Of a DNA stretch of 64,000 nucleotides, positions 61,992-64,000 are shown one piece after another. Below the pieces are notes generated by a model. It had not been told where the DNA came from and made no database searches. It was given only the letters and a program-made list of their open reading frames with translations. The first letter of the stretch is position 1; every line of letters begins with the position of its first letter. The stretch covers positions 22,796 through 86,795 of the forward strand of contig NZ_LN890328.1 in NCBI RefSeq assembly GCF_001458595.1, read 5' to 3'. The stretch comes from Clostridium neonatale (lineage in GTDB: Bacteria; Bacillota; Clostridia; Clostridiales; Clostridiaceae). The translations under genes and the position numbers were made by a program.

Positions 61992-63413
61992 ATGAGATTA
62001 AAGAAACTTATTTCAATAATAGTTGTATCAGTTACAGTATGTACGCTTGTAGCATGTTCATCTACGTCAAAAACAGTATCAGCAAAAGATGATATAAAAA
62101 GTATAACCTCAATAAGCGATGTGTATGCTACAGGTGAACAGGTTTCAGCAGTAGCGGTCCAATATTCACAAAACATAGATCCAGCAAGCATTTCAGCAGA
62201 TGATTTTACGGTTGAGGATAGAGAAATTGAATCAGTATACGTAAATAATTCCCCAGAAAAACTTAAAGACACAAGCAAAACCGTGGAAGGAAGTTATATA
62301 ATAATTGAATTAAAGAAGAAAGAAGAATCAAGTGATATGGGACGCGGAGGCGGAAACAGAGATAATGGTGGAAAGGTAGAAGGTCAAAGTAGTAAGGATA
62401 GTACAAAAAATGAAAATACTGAAATTAGTAGTACTGCTAGCACATTAGATTCTGTTAATTACAGTGTAGGAGATACAGGCAATGGTGCAGGAACATTTGA
62501 TAAAACTCCTGACACATCAGTTTCAATAACACAGTTAGGTGAAATAAAGACAGAATCAGGAAATACTATAAGTGCAAGCAATGAAGCAATGAATAATACA
62601 AAAAGTGTAGAAAACATTGTTGATGATTTTATTCAACTTACATTTAAGGATCCTGATAATGGAGTAGTTCTTGGATACAATTTGTATATTCCAAAGAATT
62701 ATGATGCATCAAAAAGTTATCCTCTTATAACATTTATACATGATGCAAGTGTTGTAGGAAGTGATACAAAGCTTACATTAACACAGGGAAATGGTGCTAC
62801 AGTATGGGCATCTGAAGAGGAACAATCAAAGCATGAAGCTTTTGTTCTTGCACCACAATATGAATATCAGATTGTAAATGATAATTTTGAAGCTTCAATA
62901 GCGTTAGATACTACAGCAAAACTTATAAATTCTATTTCTAATGAATACAGTATAGATACAAATAGATTATACTTAACTGGACAATCAATGGGATGTATGT
63001 CATCAATTTACTTAAATACTAAGTATCCTGATATGTTTGCAGCATCACTTCTTGTAGCAGGACAATGGGATACATCACAGCTTGCTGATATGAGTAATGA
63101 TAATTTATGGATTATTGTTTCAGAAGGAGACAGTAAAGCTTATCCAGCTATGAATGAAGCAACATCACTTTGGAAAAGTACAGGAGCAGTAGTAGACAGT
63201 ACAGTGTTAGATGCTAAATTAGATGCAGATGCAATAAATATGAAAGCAGAAGAAGTTAAGAATCAGAGTGGTAATATAAAATATACAACTCTTGCTTTAG
63301 GAAGTACTCTTTCAGACTCATCATCAGGTGGAAGTGAACATTTAACTACATGGAAGACAGTAGGGTATACTATAGAACCATCTCATGACTGGTTATTTGA
63401 ACAGTCTAAATAA
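61992..63413 (+). CDS. Esterase-like lipoprotein (PHB-depolymerase / feruloyl-esterase type)
   Basis: 473 residues. Type II signal with lipobox LVACS (Cys about residue 22). Residues 35-110 look like a beta-sandwich, followed by a Gly/Asn/Ser/Thr-rich linker (about 110-190). The C-terminal alpha/beta-hydrolase covers about 205-473: YNLYIPKNYDASKSYPLITFIHDAS, LTGQSMGCMSSIY with nucleophile Ser, and a late HDWLF with the likely catalytic His. Surface-bound hydrolase; the substrate, possibly a polysaccharide ester, is not known. Strong ribosome site. Confidence 0.87.
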   Translation: MRLKKLISIIVVSVTVCTLVACSSTSKTVSAKDDIKSITSISDVYATGEQVSAVAVQYSQNIDPASISADDFTVEDREIESVYVNNSPEKLKDTSKTVEGSYIIIELKKKEESSDMGRGGGNRDNGGKVEGQSSKDSTKNENTEISSTASTLDSVNYSVGDTGNGAGTFDKTPDTSVSITQLGEIKTESGNTISASNEAMNNTKSVENIVDDFIQLTFKDPDNGVVLGYNLYIPKNYDASKSYPLITFIHDASVVGSDTKLTLTQGNGATVWASEEEQSKHEAFVLAPQYEYQIVNDNFEASIALDTTAKLINSISNEYSIDTNRLYLTGQSMGCMSSIYLNTKYPDMFAASLLVAGQWDTSQLADMSNDNLWIIVSEGDSKAYPAMNEATSLWKSTGAVVDSTVLDAKLDADAINMKAEEVKNQSGNIKYTTLALGSTLSDSSSGGSEHLTTWKTVGYTIEPSHDWLFEQSK

Positions 63414-63523
63414 TTGAAGTTATAATTTATTCCTAAGAGGAATAAATAGAAGGCAGAAAGAGAATTGTTTAGGTGTGAATACTGAATTTATAATATATAT
63501 ATTAATTCAGAGGGGGAATGTTT

Positions 63524-63997
63524 ATGCCAAAGACAAAATTCCAAGGATTTATTTTTACAATTATGATGGTTTTTGCAATGGTTTATGTTATGACTGTTTA
63601 TAACATATCAATGGAAACGGGAGGACTTACAAACAGTGTATTTAAAGAATCAATATTAAATATGTGGATTCCATATTGTTTTGCTTTTATTATAGAAAAA
63701 TTTTTAATAGCTGATGTGGCAAAAAGACTGGTTTTTAGAATACTATCACCAGAAAAAGATAATCCGATTTTTATGATAATAGCAACTTCAGCATTTATGG
63801 TAAGCTTTATGGCACCAATAATGAGCCTGTTTATGACTATTTTACATAATGGAATAACCAATAATCTTATTTCAATATGGCTTACAACTGTATTTAAAAA
63901 TTTTCCCATGGCATTATGCAGTCAGATTTTCTTTATTGGCCCATTAGTCAGATTTATATTTAGAAATATTTTTAGAAAACAATTATTAGAAACATAA
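63524..63997 (+). CDS. DUF2798 membrane protein
   Basis: 157 residues from ATG 63524 (MPKTKFQGFIFTIMM), seven bases after AGAGGGGG; an ATG two codons earlier touches that site. Four membrane helices forming two DUF2798-like halves, each with an [A/M]-x-x-M-v-F-x-M-x-x-x-M type core. No known function. The stop codon lies three bases before the window edge. Confidence 0.87.
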   Translation: MPKTKFQGFIFTIMMVFAMVYVMTVYNISMETGGLTNSVFKESILNMWIPYCFAFIIEKFLIADVAKRLVFRILSPEKDNPIFMIIATSAFMVSFMAPIMSLFMTILHNGITNNLISIWLTTVFKNFPMALCSQIFFIGPLVRFIFRNIFRKQLLET

Positions 63998-64000
63998 AAA

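Overview
The window is low-GC DNA with strong AGGAGG-type ribosome binding sites, many U-tailed intrinsic terminators, two T-box leaders and typical clostridial genes (gapN, three Bmp-type nucleoside-binding lipoproteins, a clpS-clpA pair, a UviB-like holin). It reads as the chromosome of a solventogenic Clostridium sensu stricto, of the C. beijerinckii / C. saccharoperbutylacetonicum type. The species is inferred from gene content and style. I saw no rRNA, tRNA or CRISPR array.

Layout. 1-3.8 kb is a repeat-rich accessory patch: a truncated MarR gene, a repeat-domain protein, an IS110-family element whose upstream non-coding end should encode a bridge RNA, a MITE, and two related long-hairpin elements. 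3.8-10 kb holds purine and deoxynucleoside salvage (ade; DeoR regulator divergent from deoC and pdp) and gpmA. 10-16 kb has ribosomal protein L25/Ctc and a MoxR-DUF58-transglutaminase operon. 16-21.4 kb is a redox/stress block: flavin reductase, gapN, hemerythrin, a Crp/Fnr regulator, DUF805 and an orphan protein, linked by palindromic operators. 21.4-29.4 kb has T-box-controlled tyrS, a GntR-ABC operon, ridA, an IS1595-like transposase gene that looks catalytically dead, and an NADH oxidase/CoA-disulfide reductase. 29.7-37.3 kb holds clpS-clpA, a FapA-like protein, a tandem ComFB protein and a Phe T-box operon (Lrp regulator plus aminotransferase). A pseudoknotted structured RNA candidate follows at 37.3-37.6 kb.

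38.8-50 kb is one nucleoside uptake and salvage region: a GntR regulator, two tandem Bmp lipoproteins, a LacI regulator, a third Bmp lipoprotein, an ABC ATPase with two permeases, cytidine deaminase and purine nucleoside phosphorylase. With deoC and pdp at 7.7-10 kb this gives a full route: bind, import, deaminate, phosphorolyse, then cleave deoxyribose-5-phosphate.

50-64 kb is accessory again: gene remnants, lipoproteins, a leftward cassette of sigma-70-like factor, UviB-like holin and phage-type endolysin, then a 1.3-kb gene-free stretch with about ten TGTAACA repeats. That stretch sits between two of three copies of a repeat with a variable-stem, constant G-loop hairpin. An XRE regulator, an M13 peptidase, secreted proteins, a broken APH-type kinase gene, a DJ-1 protein, an esterase lipoprotein and a DUF2798 protein follow.

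Start codons were chosen by ribosome-binding-site spacing. Several therefore lie inside the longest possible ORF, as stated in the entries.
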